The notes below the pieces were generated by a model, which saw only the letters and a program-made list of their open reading frames with translations, did no database searches and had not been told where the DNA came from. The position numbers were made by a program, and so were the translations under genes. Positions 26,258-35,240 of a DNA stretch of 64,000 bases are shown here, piece by piece (positions within the stretch are counted from its first letter, which is position 1; every line of letters starts with the position of its first letter). Origin of the DNA: JAJKIV01 sp036741775 (GTDB lineage Bacteria > Gemmatimonadota > Gemmatimonadetes > Gemmatimonadales > Gemmatimonadaceae); the NCBI GenBank assembly GCA_036741775.1, contig DAINRQ010000028.1, positions 1 through 64,000 of the forward strand, given 5' to 3'.

Positions 26258-27144
26258 CCGGACACCTCGTGGCCGGCCCATCGCTCGATCAGCTTCACCG
26301 CCTCGACGTGATCGGCCTCCTCACCGAGCTCCGCGCGCGCTACACGCAGGAGATCGGCGGCCGCCTGCGTGAGCGGAGACGGAACGCGGTTCTCCCGGGC
26401 AAACTCGGCCGCGATCGTGACGTCCTTCTCGAGAAGCGCGAGCTTGAAGGTTCGCGGGAACGCGCGCGTGACGACGCGCTCCGTGAACAGGTTCTGCGAG
26501 ACGTTCGAGCGGCCGCTCGACGCGTTGATCACGTCGAGCGCGACGTCGGCCGAGACACCCGCCTTCGAGAGCGCGACGAGCCCTTCGCTCAACGCCCAGA
26601 TGTGAATGCCGAGGAGCGCCTGGTTCACCGCTTTCACGGCGTCACCCGACCCCACCGGCCCGCATTGAACGATCTTCTTGCCGAACGCTTCGAGGACCGG
26701 GCGGGCGCGGTCGAGCGTCGCGTCGTCGGCGCCGCACATGACCGTCAGCGTCCCCTGCGTCGCCCCGGAGACGCCGCCGCTCACGGGAGCGTCGACGAAC
26801 GCGACGCCGCGCTCCGCGAGCCGCCCCGCGATCCGGCGCGACGTGGCAGGGTCACCCGATGTGCAGTCGATGAACAGCGCGCCGCTCGAGAGACCCGACA
26901 GCAGTCCCTCCTCGCCGTCGAGCATCTGCTCGACTTCACGCGAGGTCGGGAGGCACGTGACAATGACGTCAGCGCCGCGAGCGGCATGGGCGGGTGAACC
27001 AGCGACCCGTGCCCGCGTTTCAGCCGCGAACGACCGCGCGCGGTCGCCGGTTCGGTTCCATACGGTGAGGGCGAACGGTGGCGTCGCGAGATGCCGGGCC
27101 ATGGGCGCCCCGATCGCGCCGAGGCCGAGGAAAGAAACGTTCAC
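26254..27144 (-). CDS. NAD(P)-dependent beta-hydroxyacid dehydrogenase (HIBADH family)
   Basis: A 296-residue enzyme. GTG at 27144 gives MNVSFLGLGAIGAPMARHL with the dinucleotide motif GLGAIG. DAPVSGGVSGA (substrate site) and the catalytic lysine in GSGDAVKAVNQ (near residue 168) are intact. Family members reduce or oxidise 3-hydroxyisobutyrate, tartronate semialdehyde or succinic semialdehyde. Translationally coupled to the downstream cysteine-desulfurase-like gene, which suggests a shared pathway not identified here. Confidence 0.85.
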   Translation of the reverse strand: MNVSFLGLGAIGAPMARHLATPPFALTVWNRTGDRARSFAAETRARVAGSPAHAARGADVIVTCLPTSREVEQMLDGEEGLLSGLSSGALFIDCTSGDPATSRRIAGRLAERGVAFVDAPVSGGVSGATQGTLTVMCGADDATLDRARPVLEAFGKKIVQCGPVGSGDAVKAVNQALLGIHIWALSEGLVALSKAGVSADVALDVINASSGRSNVSQNLFTERVVTRAFPRTFKLALLEKDVTIAAEFARENRVPSPLTQAAADLLRVARAELGEEADHVEAVKLIERWAGHEVSG

Positions 27145-27282
27145 GTGTCGAGGGTTGGGAATGGACGGGGCGGGCGTACGGTCGGCCGCCGGAAGCATGT
27201 GGCTGGTCCCTGTGCCGCGCACGGAAAGTCGTGACACCGAACCGCTCCGTCAACGGGCGCAGCATCGCTACGTTTCGCGCCA

Positions 27283-27513
27283 ATGATCTCGGTGCTGACC
27301 ATTTCCGGAATGCTCGCGGTACATGCGAAGCGCGCCGTGTTCACCGCGCTCTCCGGCGTACCGGGCGTCGTCCGCGCCGACGTCGAGCTCGGGCGCGCCG
27401 TCGTCGAACACGACGCACGAGCCACCCGGGAAGTCTTCGCGGATGCGCTGCGCGTCGTGGGGTGCGAGCTCGTCGAGCTCACCGCGGAGCGCCGCTTGCC
27501 AATACGCGACTAG
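27283..27513 (+). CDS. HMA-like domain protein lacking the metal CxxC
   Basis: A 76-residue protein with the ferredoxin-like heavy-metal-associated pattern: first strand SVLTISGM, helix AKRAVFTALSGVPGV, then RADVELGRAVVEHD and a second helix. Where metal-binding members have GMTCxxC, this one reads GMLAVHA, so both cysteines are gone. It cannot bind copper in the usual way and may act as an interaction or regulatory domain. It is divergent from the dehydrogenase and 101 nt upstream of mgtE on the same strand. Confidence 0.65.
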   Translation: MISVLTISGMLAVHAKRAVFTALSGVPGVVRADVELGRAVVEHDARATREVFADALRVVGCELVELTAERRLPIRD

Positions 27514-27614
27514 CTCGCGTCAGCGGTGCATATGCGCATCCCTCCACGCTTGTTGGCGTCCGCCGTCGCTCGTAACTTGACGCCCCGTTTCACCCTGCCC
27601 TTCGAGAACTGCCG

Positions 27615-28997
27615 ATGACTCCACCTCAACGCAAAGAGGAGCGCCCCATCGCGGCGCTGATCGCGCCCGACATCCTGGCGCTGCTGGAGGAATCGCCCGA
27701 GAGCGTCGCCGCTGAGACCGAAGAGATGCACGCCGCGGATCTCGCGGACGTCGCGGAGGCACTTCCGATCGAGCAGGTGAGAACGCTCCTGCGCGTCCTG
27801 CCGTCGGACCGGGGGGCGGATGTGCTCGAGTACCTCGACGAGGAGCTTCGAGCGGAGCTCCTCGAGGCGATGCCGGCAGCACAGGCCGCGAAGCTCGTCT
27901 CGGAGATGACGCCGGACGACCGCGTGGACGTCCTGGAGGAGCTCGAGGAGCATCGCGCCGAGGAGATCCTCGCCGAGATCTCACCGGAGGCGCGCCGGGA
28001 GACGGAAGCGCTTCTCGCCTACGAGCCCGACACGGCGGGCGGGCTCATGACCACCGAGTTCGTGCAGGTGGCGGAAACGCTCACGGTGGACGAAGCCCTC
28101 GCGAACGTGCGGCGCATTGCGCGTGCCGGGCGCCGCGAGGCCATGCACGCGATCTACGTGACCGACGAACGCCGCGCCTTACGCGGCGTGATGTCGCTGG
28201 GCGAGCTCCTCGCTGCCCCGGAGGGCGCGCGTGTCGCCGACATCGCGTGGGAGGAAGTGGTGAGCGTACCGGCGACCGCCGATCGCGCCGATGTGGCGCA
28301 GCTGACGTCCGACTACGACCTGGTCGCGGTGCCGGTGATCGATGCGGCCGGGCGACTCGTGGGCGTCGTGACAGTCGACGACGTCATCGACGCCATCGTC
28401 GAAGAGCAGACCGAGGACGTGCAGAAGCTCGGCGCCGTGCAGCCCCTCGAGAGCCCGTACTTCCAGGCCGGCTTCTGGTCGCTTGCGCGCAAGCGAGGCG
28501 GCTGGCTCGTCATCCTCTTCGTCGGTGAGATGTTCACGGCAACGGCGCTGCGGCACTATGAAGAGGCACTCGCCGGCGCGATCGCGCTCACGTTCTTCAT
28601 CCCGCTCATCATCAGCTCGGGTGGCAACTCGGGGTCGCAGTCGGCGACGCTGATCACGCGCGCCCTGGCAGTGGGGGACGTGAAGATGCGCGACGCGGTC
28701 CGCGTCCTCATGCGCGAGATCGGCCAGGGGCTCGTGCTCGGCACCTTCCTCGGCGCGATCGGGTTCGCCCGCGTGATCATGTGGGGGAACGGCTCGGACA
28801 TCGCGTGGGTGGTCTCGCTAACCCTGCTCGGCGTCGTGATCACCGGCACGATCGTGGGCGGCATGCTCCCGCTGGTGTTCACGCGTCTCGGCTTCGATCC
28901 GGCGATCGCGTCGTCGCCATTCGTCTCATCGCTGGTGGACGTCGCCGGGATCGTCATCTACCTGACGATCGCGATCGAGATGCTCGGGCTCCAGTAA
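27615..28997 (+). CDS. mgtE: Magnesium transporter MgtE
   Basis: A 460-residue inner-membrane magnesium channel. The acidic helical N domain spans about residues 15-135 (LPSDRGADVLEYLD, MTPDDRVDVLEELEEH). Two CBS domains follow (MTTEFVQVAETLTVDEAL; VVSVPATADRADVAQLTSDYDL). Five C-terminal helices (about 285-460) include the conserved SSGGNSGSQSATLITRAL and GTIVGGMLPL. The cytosolic domains close the pore when magnesium is high. No magnesium riboswitch was recognised upstream. Confidence 0.95.
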   Translation: MTPPQRKEERPIAALIAPDILALLEESPESVAAETEEMHAADLADVAEALPIEQVRTLLRVLPSDRGADVLEYLDEELRAELLEAMPAAQAAKLVSEMTPDDRVDVLEELEEHRAEEILAEISPEARRETEALLAYEPDTAGGLMTTEFVQVAETLTVDEALANVRRIARAGRREAMHAIYVTDERRALRGVMSLGELLAAPEGARVADIAWEEVVSVPATADRADVAQLTSDYDLVAVPVIDAAGRLVGVVTVDDVIDAIVEEQTEDVQKLGAVQPLESPYFQAGFWSLARKRGGWLVILFVGEMFTATALRHYEEALAGAIALTFFIPLIISSGGNSGSQSATLITRALAVGDVKMRDAVRVLMREIGQGLVLGTFLGAIGFARVIMWGNGSDIAWVVSLTLLGVVITGTIVGGMLPLVFTRLGFDPAIASSPFVSSLVDVAGIVIYLTIAIEMLGLQ

Positions 28998-29003
28998 TCG
29001 GGC

Positions 29004-30920
29004 CTACACCGACGCTACCTGGCGCGCGGCAGGCATCTCGAGCGTCTCGGCTTCCGTGGGGTCGACCGGGACGAGCCCGACAATGCCCTGCTCGAGCCAG
29101 GCGTGGTGCCCGGCGAGCACCTGCATCGCGACCTTGTAGAGTGTCGGGTCGGACTTCCCGAACAGCATCCGGAAGTGCTGGCGGATGCGTTGCCGCGCTT
29201 CGATGCAGAAGACGTCCGCCAGCGCGATGGCTTCGGACCGGCCTTGCTTCGCCAGCATGTGTGCCCGCGAGCAGGTCGCCGCCATGGCGTACAGCTCAGC
29301 TCCAATGTCCACGGCGCGGAAGAGTACCATCTGGCGGCGCTCGAGCTTCGGCCCGAAGCGCACCATCGCGTGGAAGATCGCGCGACCGAGCTTGTTCGTC
29401 GCGCGATCCGCGAAACGGAGGTGCCGGGCCAGGCGGCCGAACTCGGTGTACGGCCGCGGCCGAACGCCTGCGAGCCACCGCGCCGGGTACCAGGTCAGGT
29501 AGAACGGAGTGGACTTCGAGAGCGCACCGAGCCGCTGCTGCATCGAGGAGTCGGGCGCGACGATTGGGAAGGCAAGCTTGAAGTGATGGTCCACTGCCTC
29601 GCGCGCGATGAAGAGGCGCATGATCTCCGACGATCCCTCGAAGATCAGGTTGATACGGAAATCGCGCATCGCGCGTTCGACGGGAATCGGCTTCTCGCCT
29701 CGCCGCTCCAGCGACTCCGCGGTCTCATAGCCACGCCCGCCGCGGATCTGCAGCGCGTCGTCGACGATGCGCCAGCCGGCCTCGGTGTTGTACATCTTCG
29801 CGATGGCGGCCTCGAGGCGGATGTCGTACCCGCCTTTCTCGTACAGCGCCGTCGAGAGCTCGGCCACGGCCTCCATGGCGAACGTGTTCGCGGCCATGCG
29901 GGCGATCTTCTGCGCGATCGCCTCGTGCTTGCCAATGGGCTGTCCCCACTGCACGCGCTCGTTCGCCCAATCGCGTACCACGCGCAGGAGCGCCTTGCCC
30001 ACGCCCGCGCACCCCGCGGGGATCGTCAGGCGTCCGGTATTGAGCGTCACCAACGCGAGCTTGAGCCCCTTCCCTTCACCCCAGAGGATGTTCTCCCGAG
30101 GCACGCGGACGTTGTTGAAGCGAATGACGCCGTTCTCGATCGCCTTGAGTCCCATGAAGCGACAGCGGTGCACGATCTCCACGCCCGGGAACGATGCTTC
30201 GACGATGAAGGCGGTGATCTGCTTCCGCTTCCGTCCATTCGCATCCACCACGTCGGGCGTGCGCGCCATGACGACATAGAGGTCCGCCCGTGTTCCGTTC
30301 GTGCACCAGAGCTTCTCGCCGTTGAGAATGAACGCCTGGCCGTCCTCGGTTGGCGTTGCCGACGTGGACATGTTCGCGGGGTCGGAGCCGGCGTGCACTT
30401 CAGTGAGCGCGAACGCCGAGATCGCGCCGCGCGCGAGTCTCGGGAAGTACTCTCGCTTCTGTTCTTCAGTGCCGAACAGCTTGAGCGGCTGCGGGACGCC
30501 GATGGACTGGCTTGCCGATAGGAGCGCGACGAGGGAGCCGTCCTTCGACGTCACCATTTCCATCGCTCGTACGTACGACAGCTGCGAGAGTCCGAGCCCG
30601 CCGTATTCCTTCGGGATCTTGATGCCGAAGGCGCCCATGTCGCGGAGTTCCTGGACGTACGACTCCGGGATCTCTCCCGTACGGTCGACTTCCTCCGACG
30701 GGAACCGTTCGAGGAAATCGCGCAACCGATCGAAGAATGGCTTCGCGCGTGCAGCCTCCTCGGGGTCATCGATCACTGGGTGTGGGTGCACGAGATCGAA
30801 GCGAAAGCGTCCGAGGAACAGCTCGCGCGCGAAGCTCGGATGCTCCCATTCCGTCTCGCGCGCCGCTTCGGCGACGTCTCGGGCTTCCTTCTCGGAGGCA
30901 ATGTGCGAGGAGTCCGTCAT
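29004..30920 (-). CDS. Acyl-CoA dehydrogenase
   Basis: A 638-residue flavoenzyme, longer than classical acyl-CoA dehydrogenases (about 390). Residues 60-420 hold the standard fold (GFGIK-like GAFGIKIPKEYGGLG, FALTEVHAGSDP, NGEKLWCTNG, NTGRLTIPAGCAGVGKAL, QIRGGRGYE). A roughly 200-residue C-terminal helical extension resembles the very-long-chain/FadE-type subgroup. It catalyses the first step of fatty-acid beta-oxidation. ATG at 30920 overlaps the stop of the SURF1 gene (ATGA), so the two are coupled. Convergent with mgtE, with 6 nt between the two ends. Confidence 0.88.
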   Translation of the reverse strand: MTDSSHIASEKEARDVAEAARETEWEHPSFARELFLGRFRFDLVHPHPVIDDPEEAARAKPFFDRLRDFLERFPSEEVDRTGEIPESYVQELRDMGAFGIKIPKEYGGLGLSQLSYVRAMEMVTSKDGSLVALLSASQSIGVPQPLKLFGTEEQKREYFPRLARGAISAFALTEVHAGSDPANMSTSATPTEDGQAFILNGEKLWCTNGTRADLYVVMARTPDVVDANGRKRKQITAFIVEASFPGVEIVHRCRFMGLKAIENGVIRFNNVRVPRENILWGEGKGLKLALVTLNTGRLTIPAGCAGVGKALLRVVRDWANERVQWGQPIGKHEAIAQKIARMAANTFAMEAVAELSTALYEKGGYDIRLEAAIAKMYNTEAGWRIVDDALQIRGGRGYETAESLERRGEKPIPVERAMRDFRINLIFEGSSEIMRLFIAREAVDHHFKLAFPIVAPDSSMQQRLGALSKSTPFYLTWYPARWLAGVRPRPYTEFGRLARHLRFADRATNKLGRAIFHAMVRFGPKLERRQMVLFRAVDIGAELYAMAATCSRAHMLAKQGRSEAIALADVFCIEARQRIRQHFRMLFGKSDPTLYKVAMQVLAGHHAWLEQGIVGLVPVDPTEAETLEMPAARQVASV

Positions 30921-31681
30921 GTCTCGTCTCGCGGAACCGGTTGACGCACCATACCCCTGCCCTCCCGTGCATGTTGGCTGCCACGCCGGTCCAGGCGCAC
31001 GATCACCGCGGCGCCGATCAGCCCGATCAGGGCGAACGCAAACCACTGGAAGGCATACCCCAGATGCGGCCCTTCGTCGAGAACGGGCGTGGCGACTCGT
31101 ACGGTCGCTGAATCCGCGACGGCACGCGCCGGTGCCGTCTGCACGAGGAGGAACGGCGCGATGGGATACGGCAGACGCGCCGCGAGTGAATCGGCGTCGA
31201 GGCGCCGTACCGTGCGAGGGTTCGCGGGGATCGAAACGACGCCGGTTCCACCTCGTGATAGTGCGAGCAGGTAACCCGTGACGGTTGCCGTATCGGCTTC
31301 AACCCAGCGACCCAAGTCAATGCTCATGGCGTCCGGCGAATAGACCCACCCACGATTCACGAGCAGCGCCGTATCACGCCCCGGGATGCGTAGCGGCGTG
31401 AGCACGTGGACCCCGGGCGAGCCCTGATGCGTTCGCGAACCCACGGCAACCTCGTTCGCGAAGTCGTAGGCCCCGCGCGCGGTCGCGCGGCGAAACTGTG
31501 CGGTCGCGGAATCGCGCATGACGTCGAACGCCGGCCCCGGGTCGGCGCCGAGGCGCGTGGTGAGCATCGCATTGAGCGCGCGCCGCTCCTCGCGCCGGTC
31601 GAGTTGCCAGAACCCGAGCCGCACGCACACGGCCGAAACGATTCCGGCGAAGATGACGAACCCGATCGTGCGACGGGTCAT
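30917..31681 (-). CDS. SURF1 family cytochrome oxidase assembly protein
   Basis: A 254-residue membrane protein with two helices flanking a periplasmic domain: an N-terminal helix (IGFVIFAGIVSAVCVRLGFWQL) and a C-terminal one (LGYAFQWFAFALIGLIGAAVIV). Family hallmarks are GFWQLDRREERR near the start, NRGWVY, and EGPHLGYAFQWF near the end. SURF1/Shy1 proteins assist haem insertion into terminal oxidases; no oxidase subunits are in the window. Its 3' end is coupled to the acyl-CoA dehydrogenase gene. Confidence 0.88.
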   Translation of the reverse strand: MTRRTIGFVIFAGIVSAVCVRLGFWQLDRREERRALNAMLTTRLGADPGPAFDVMRDSATAQFRRATARGAYDFANEVAVGSRTHQGSPGVHVLTPLRIPGRDTALLVNRGWVYSPDAMSIDLGRWVEADTATVTGYLLALSRGGTGVVSIPANPRTVRRLDADSLAARLPYPIAPFLLVQTAPARAVADSATVRVATPVLDEGPHLGYAFQWFAFALIGLIGAAVIVRLDRRGSQHAREGRGMVRQPVPRDET

Positions 31682-31715
31682 TTGCGATCATGCGCAGGGG
31701 GCACGAAGGAAAGCT

Positions 31716-31829
31716 AACAGCCAGCAGCTACCAGCTATCAGCAAAGCATGAACCCTCGGGATGCCTCTCTCACCAAGAGATGCGTCCCGAGGGTTTCGCT
31801 TTGCTGATAGCTGGTAGCTGATGGCTGTT
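31716..31829. repeat. 114-bp near-perfect inverted repeat (AGCTATCAGC family)
   Basis: Two 54-55-bp arms (31716-31770 and 31776-31829) around a 5-nt loop, with about five differences. The outer arms contain CAGCTACCAGCTATCAGC, the inner arms CCCTCGGGA/TCCCGAGGG. It follows the stop of the DUF72 gene and probably terminates it. Confidence 0.8.
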
Positions 31830-31838
31830 GGCTGTCGC

Positions 31839-32648
31839 TTAGAACAGCGACATCTGCTCGCCCAACTGGTCAGGTTCGACCGGGCGTTGATGGAGCAGTC
31901 GCTGCAGCTCGCGAGCGGACGCTGGACTGTGGCCCGCGAAATGGTTGTTCACGTACCCGTAGACCGTCCGAACCCGCCGAGCCAGCGCCTTGATCACGGC
32001 TGCCCACGATTCGAGCTCGCGTGTTCGATCCATCTGAACACGCGAGTAGTCCACGAGGTCGCGGTTCGGCCCCATCCATCGGATGTACGCGAAGTCGGAC
32101 GTCGGCCGCTCGGCGAGCCCCATCATCGTGCGACGCGGGATCCATCGCGCATCGACGAACGCGACCGCCACGTTATGCTCGGCGAGGAGTGCGATGATAC
32201 CGTCGTGAATCCAGCCGCGTTGCCGGAACTCGACGGCTACGCGCACATCGCGCGGTATCAGCGGCAGGAAGTTCGCGAGTGCCGGCAGCTCCGACGGGGC
32301 GAAGTCGGGCCCGAGCTGCATGAGGATCGGCCCGAGTTTGGGGCCGAGCTCACGCGCGCGATCGAAGAAGAGCGACGCGATGTCCGCCGAATCGCGCAAT
32401 CGATTCTCGTGCGTGATCTCCTGCGGGAGCTTCAGCGCGAACGTGAACTCGGGCGGCGTTCGCTCGGCCCATCCGCGAACCGTGCGCGCCGCGGGAATCG
32501 CGTAGAAGGTGGAATCGACCTCGACCGTGGCGAAGGCGCGCGCATAGACGGTGAGGAAATCCGCCGCGCGAGTCCCAGCCGGATAGAACGGTCCCACCCA
32601 GGCGTCATAATTCCAACCCTGCGTGCCGATGCGGACGTCGTCGCTCAT
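31839..32648 (-). CDS. DUF72 family protein
   Basis: A 269-residue TIM-barrel-like protein of the YecE/DUF72 family: GTQGWNYDAWVGPFYP at the start, VEVDSTFYAIPAARTVRGWAERTP, FALKLPQEITHE, LMQLGPDF, VAVEFRQRGW and the final VYGYVNNHFAGHSPASA. Biochemical function is unknown; the acidic and histidine positions are conserved as in relatives. ATG at 32648 was chosen because the family starts close to RIGTQGW. Divergent from the glycine-zipper gene. Confidence 0.87.
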   Translation of the reverse strand: MSDDVRIGTQGWNYDAWVGPFYPAGTRAADFLTVYARAFATVEVDSTFYAIPAARTVRGWAERTPPEFTFALKLPQEITHENRLRDSADIASLFFDRARELGPKLGPILMQLGPDFAPSELPALANFLPLIPRDVRVAVEFRQRGWIHDGIIALLAEHNVAVAFVDARWIPRRTMMGLAERPTSDFAYIRWMGPNRDLVDYSRVQMDRTRELESWAAVIKALARRVRTVYGYVNNHFAGHSPASARELQRLLHQRPVEPDQLGEQMSLF

Positions 32649-32755
32649 GGCGACAGAATCGAAGCCGCCATCGACGCATGTCAAGTTGAGGTCGGTCCCG
32701 AATTTGCACCTCCGCACGCCACTCAGGGGAACCACGCTTGGCGGAGGAACGAACA

Positions 32756-33700
32756 ATGGACGAGATGGATCGCAGGAACGTGGGCGATGATCCCACGATC
32801 ATGGGCAACGATGTACCGCGCGACGAAACGACGGACGACCGCGACGTGACCGCGAGCCCGGTCCGCGATGACGAACCGACGACGGCCAACTACGTCGGCG
32901 AGGCTGCGGGCGGCATTTCCGGCGGTCTCGCCGGTGCGGCGATCGGGTCGATCGGTGGTCCCATCGGCACGCTCATCGGCGGGCTCGCCGGCGTGGTGGG
33001 CGGGTGGTGGGCTGGCCGTTCGATCGCCGAAGCCGCGAAGGACTACGGCGACGAGGACGATCGCTACTACCGCACGCATTACGAGACGGCCGACTCGCGC
33101 CTCGCCGATCGGTCGTACGACGACGTTCGTCCCGCCTACCAGCTCGGCCACCTGGCGAGCCGGAACCCGGACTACCGCGGACGGAGCTTCGACGATGTCG
33201 AGACCGACCTGCGTCGCGGATGGTCCGATGACATTGGCACCCGCCACGGCGACTGGTCGGCCGTACGAGGATATGCACGCGAAGGGTATTCGCGCGGCTC
33301 GACGCTCGGTGCGACGTCGGCCGGAGCGGTCGATACGTCCGTGCGCACGAACGATCAGCTCAACGAGGCTGGCAACCGCGCGTCGAGCGCCGCGGATCGG
33401 GTTGCCACGGGGCTCGAAGCGGGCGTCGACAACCTCAAGGATCGAATCGACGGCAATCCCGCCTCGCGTCCTGGACTCGACGCGACTGATGCCCGCTCCG
33501 GCGGGCGCAACTTCGCCGAGCGAACCACGGACACGATCCGCGATCCCGACGACCGCTTACCGGACGCGGGGACGGGGATCGGTGACGCCGCACGCCGAGG
33601 TGCGAACCGCGTCGTCGACGCGGCAGACAACGTGAAGGACCGGATCGACGGAAACCCGGCGTCCAAGCCGGGCCCCGATCCCACGGACCGCCGGCTCTAG
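32756..33700 (+). CDS. Glycine-zipper, hydrophilic stress-type protein with CsbD-like repeats
   Basis: A 314-residue protein; GGAGG lies 8 nt before the ATG. After an acidic, polar N-terminus a glycine zipper (EAAGGISGGLAGAAIGSIGG and on, residues 45-90) could insert into membranes. The rest is charged and probably disordered. A 15-residue repeat occurs twice, DNLKDRIDGNPASRPG and DNVKDRIDGNPASKPG, each in a helix-like context. A segment near 125 (YRTHYE, YQLGHLASRNPDYRG) resembles proteins annotated as stress-related. Function unknown. Confidence 0.75.
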   Translation: MDEMDRRNVGDDPTIMGNDVPRDETTDDRDVTASPVRDDEPTTANYVGEAAGGISGGLAGAAIGSIGGPIGTLIGGLAGVVGGWWAGRSIAEAAKDYGDEDDRYYRTHYETADSRLADRSYDDVRPAYQLGHLASRNPDYRGRSFDDVETDLRRGWSDDIGTRHGDWSAVRGYAREGYSRGSTLGATSAGAVDTSVRTNDQLNEAGNRASSAADRVATGLEAGVDNLKDRIDGNPASRPGLDATDARSGGRNFAERTTDTIRDPDDRLPDAGTGIGDAARRGANRVVDAADNVKDRIDGNPASKPGPDPTDRRL

Positions 33701-33706
33701 CAGCAG

Positions 33707-33748
33707 AACGTGGCGGGGCGGACCGACGTCGGTCGGCCCCGCCACGTT
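33707..33748. terminator. Bidirectional terminator
   Basis: Long hairpin AACGTGGCGGGGC...GCCCCGCCACGTT with inner GACCGAC/GTCGGTC, between a plus-strand stop at 33700 and a minus-strand stop at 33747. Confidence 0.75.
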
Positions 33749-35240
33749 ATCGGTACGTCTCGAAGAAGCCGTACCCTTCCCCGCCGATCGGCTGCCCCCG
33801 AACGCGACCGGAGAGCGTCGCCCTGCCCTTCATCTGTATGAAATACGGGCGAGACAGCGCACGGGCGGCCATGGTCTCTCCGCGCTCCGCGACGGGATTC
33901 CGCGTGTCCGTCGCCGTTGCGTCCTCGATCAGCAACTCCACATGCAGCGTGTCCTCTCCCTTCACATCCGAGAACGACGCGCGCGATGGCACGCGCAGGG
34001 CGCGGCCATCGACGTGAATCACACGGTCATCGGTGTAGTCCACCCGCGACGGCCGGAACAGGGCTCGGAACCCTAACGAGTCGACCAGATAGAAGAAGAG
34101 CGGGCTGTCGCCCGACGCGCTGTCCGGCGGCTGGACGCGCCCGTACAGGAAGGTGTATGATCCGGCGCGCGACGCGCCCCACTCCCACGTGACCCCGCGC
34201 CAGACGCCCCAGTTGTGATCGTGATAGGCCTGTGCCCCGTCGTACCGCTCGCAGGCGGCGCGCACGCAGATCGTCCCCGTCACCGCAGCGCGCAATGCGG
34301 GGACCGCATACCCCGACACGAAACCGCCACTCCCGAGTGACGCGCCCGGGAAGAACGCGCCACGCGCGGGCGTCACGGTCAGGTCTACCACTGCCTCGTC
34401 ACGCCCACCTTCCTCACGCGCGCGACCGCGAACGCGATAGCGCCCATCCTCCTCGACCGTCACCGACCCCGTGCCAACGCGGACGTCGGCATGCCAGGTC
34501 GAGAAACTGACCGAGTCGGACGGGAATGTCGCGGAGAAGCGACGATCGGCCTTGCCCTGCTCGTGCAAGGTGAGCAACACCTGGCCGCCCCAGCGCCCAT
34601 CCGGAATCGCACCACCGACGATGAACGAAAGGAACGCCCAGCGCTCGTGATCGTGCGACAGCACGTTGAAGTAGTGCCACTCCCCCCAGCTCTCACGATC
34701 CCCGAGGTCAGCTGGCGGCAGATGGAAATGATCGATGTCGTGGCGAAGCTCTCGCGGCGTAGGGGAATGCCACCGGCGATCCAGACTGTCGTCGCTCCAG
34801 GCGCCGGCGGCGAGCGGCGGTACCGCACCCACTTCGGTCGATCTCGACGGGATCTCGCCGGTCGCACGAACCGGTCGCTCGCGACCATCAGCCGTCCGCA
34901 AGTACACGACCTTGTCGGCGATCTGAGGCGCGACGGCGCGGACATCCCCAACCTGCCGCGGACTCGAAAGCACCTGCAGGTCGAGAAAGCGCGCATTGCC
35001 GATGGAGAAGAAGAGCCCACCGACGCCGCCGGTCTTCATCACCTCGACGTCGATCCCCTCGGGCAGCACCGTGACGTCGCCGCCGCCGATCAATCGCTCG
35101 TCGCGAGCCTGCGTGAGCAGGGCCTCGCCGATCGCGAGGAGCACGATCATCACGCCTACGCCGAGCCCGAAGCCCGCAAGCAGCAGCGCCGATCGCCACG
35201 GCCTGAGCGTGAGGTTGCGACGCGCGAGGATCCCGATCAT
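33747..35240 (-). CDS. AttH/CrtC-like lipocalin domain protein with an ABC-permease-like N-terminus
   Basis: A 497-residue protein. Residues 1-40 look like the first helix of a MacB/FtsX permease (ARRNLTLRPWRSALLLAGFGLGVGVMIVLLAIGE), followed by a periplasmic-core-like stretch. From about residue 150 the sequence is that of the AttH/hydroxyneurosporene synthase (CrtC) fold: WHSPTPRELRHDIDHFHLPP, ESWGEWHYFN and YHDHNWGVWRGVTWEWG. ATG overlaps the stop of the ABC ATPase (ATGA), ending a four-gene transporter operon. Agrobacterium attEFGH has the same pairing of an ABC transporter with AttH. A role in handling an exported lipid or carotenoid-like ligand is a guess. Confidence 0.78.
   Translation of the reverse strand: MIGILARRNLTLRPWRSALLLAGFGLGVGVMIVLLAIGEALLTQARDERLIGGGDVTVLPEGIDVEVMKTGGVGGLFFSIGNARFLDLQVLSSPRQVGDVRAVAPQIADKVVYLRTADGRERPVRATGEIPSRSTEVGAVPPLAAGAWSDDSLDRRWHSPTPRELRHDIDHFHLPPADLGDRESWGEWHYFNVLSHDHERWAFLSFIVGGAIPDGRWGGQVLLTLHEQGKADRRFSATFPSDSVSFSTWHADVRVGTGSVTVEEDGRYRVRGRAREEGGRDEAVVDLTVTPARGAFFPGASLGSGGFVSGYAVPALRAAVTGTICVRAACERYDGAQAYHDHNWGVWRGVTWEWGASRAGSYTFLYGRVQPPDSASGDSPLFFYLVDSLGFRALFRPSRVDYTDDRVIHVDGRALRVPSRASFSDVKGEDTLHVELLIEDATATDTRNPVAERGETMAARALSRPYFIQMKGRATLSGRVRGQPIGGEGYGFFETYR

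Noticed and set aside
27514..27614. Magnesium riboswitch before mgtE
   Set aside because: No recognisable M-box or ykkC-like structure in the 101-nt space; only weak hairpins.
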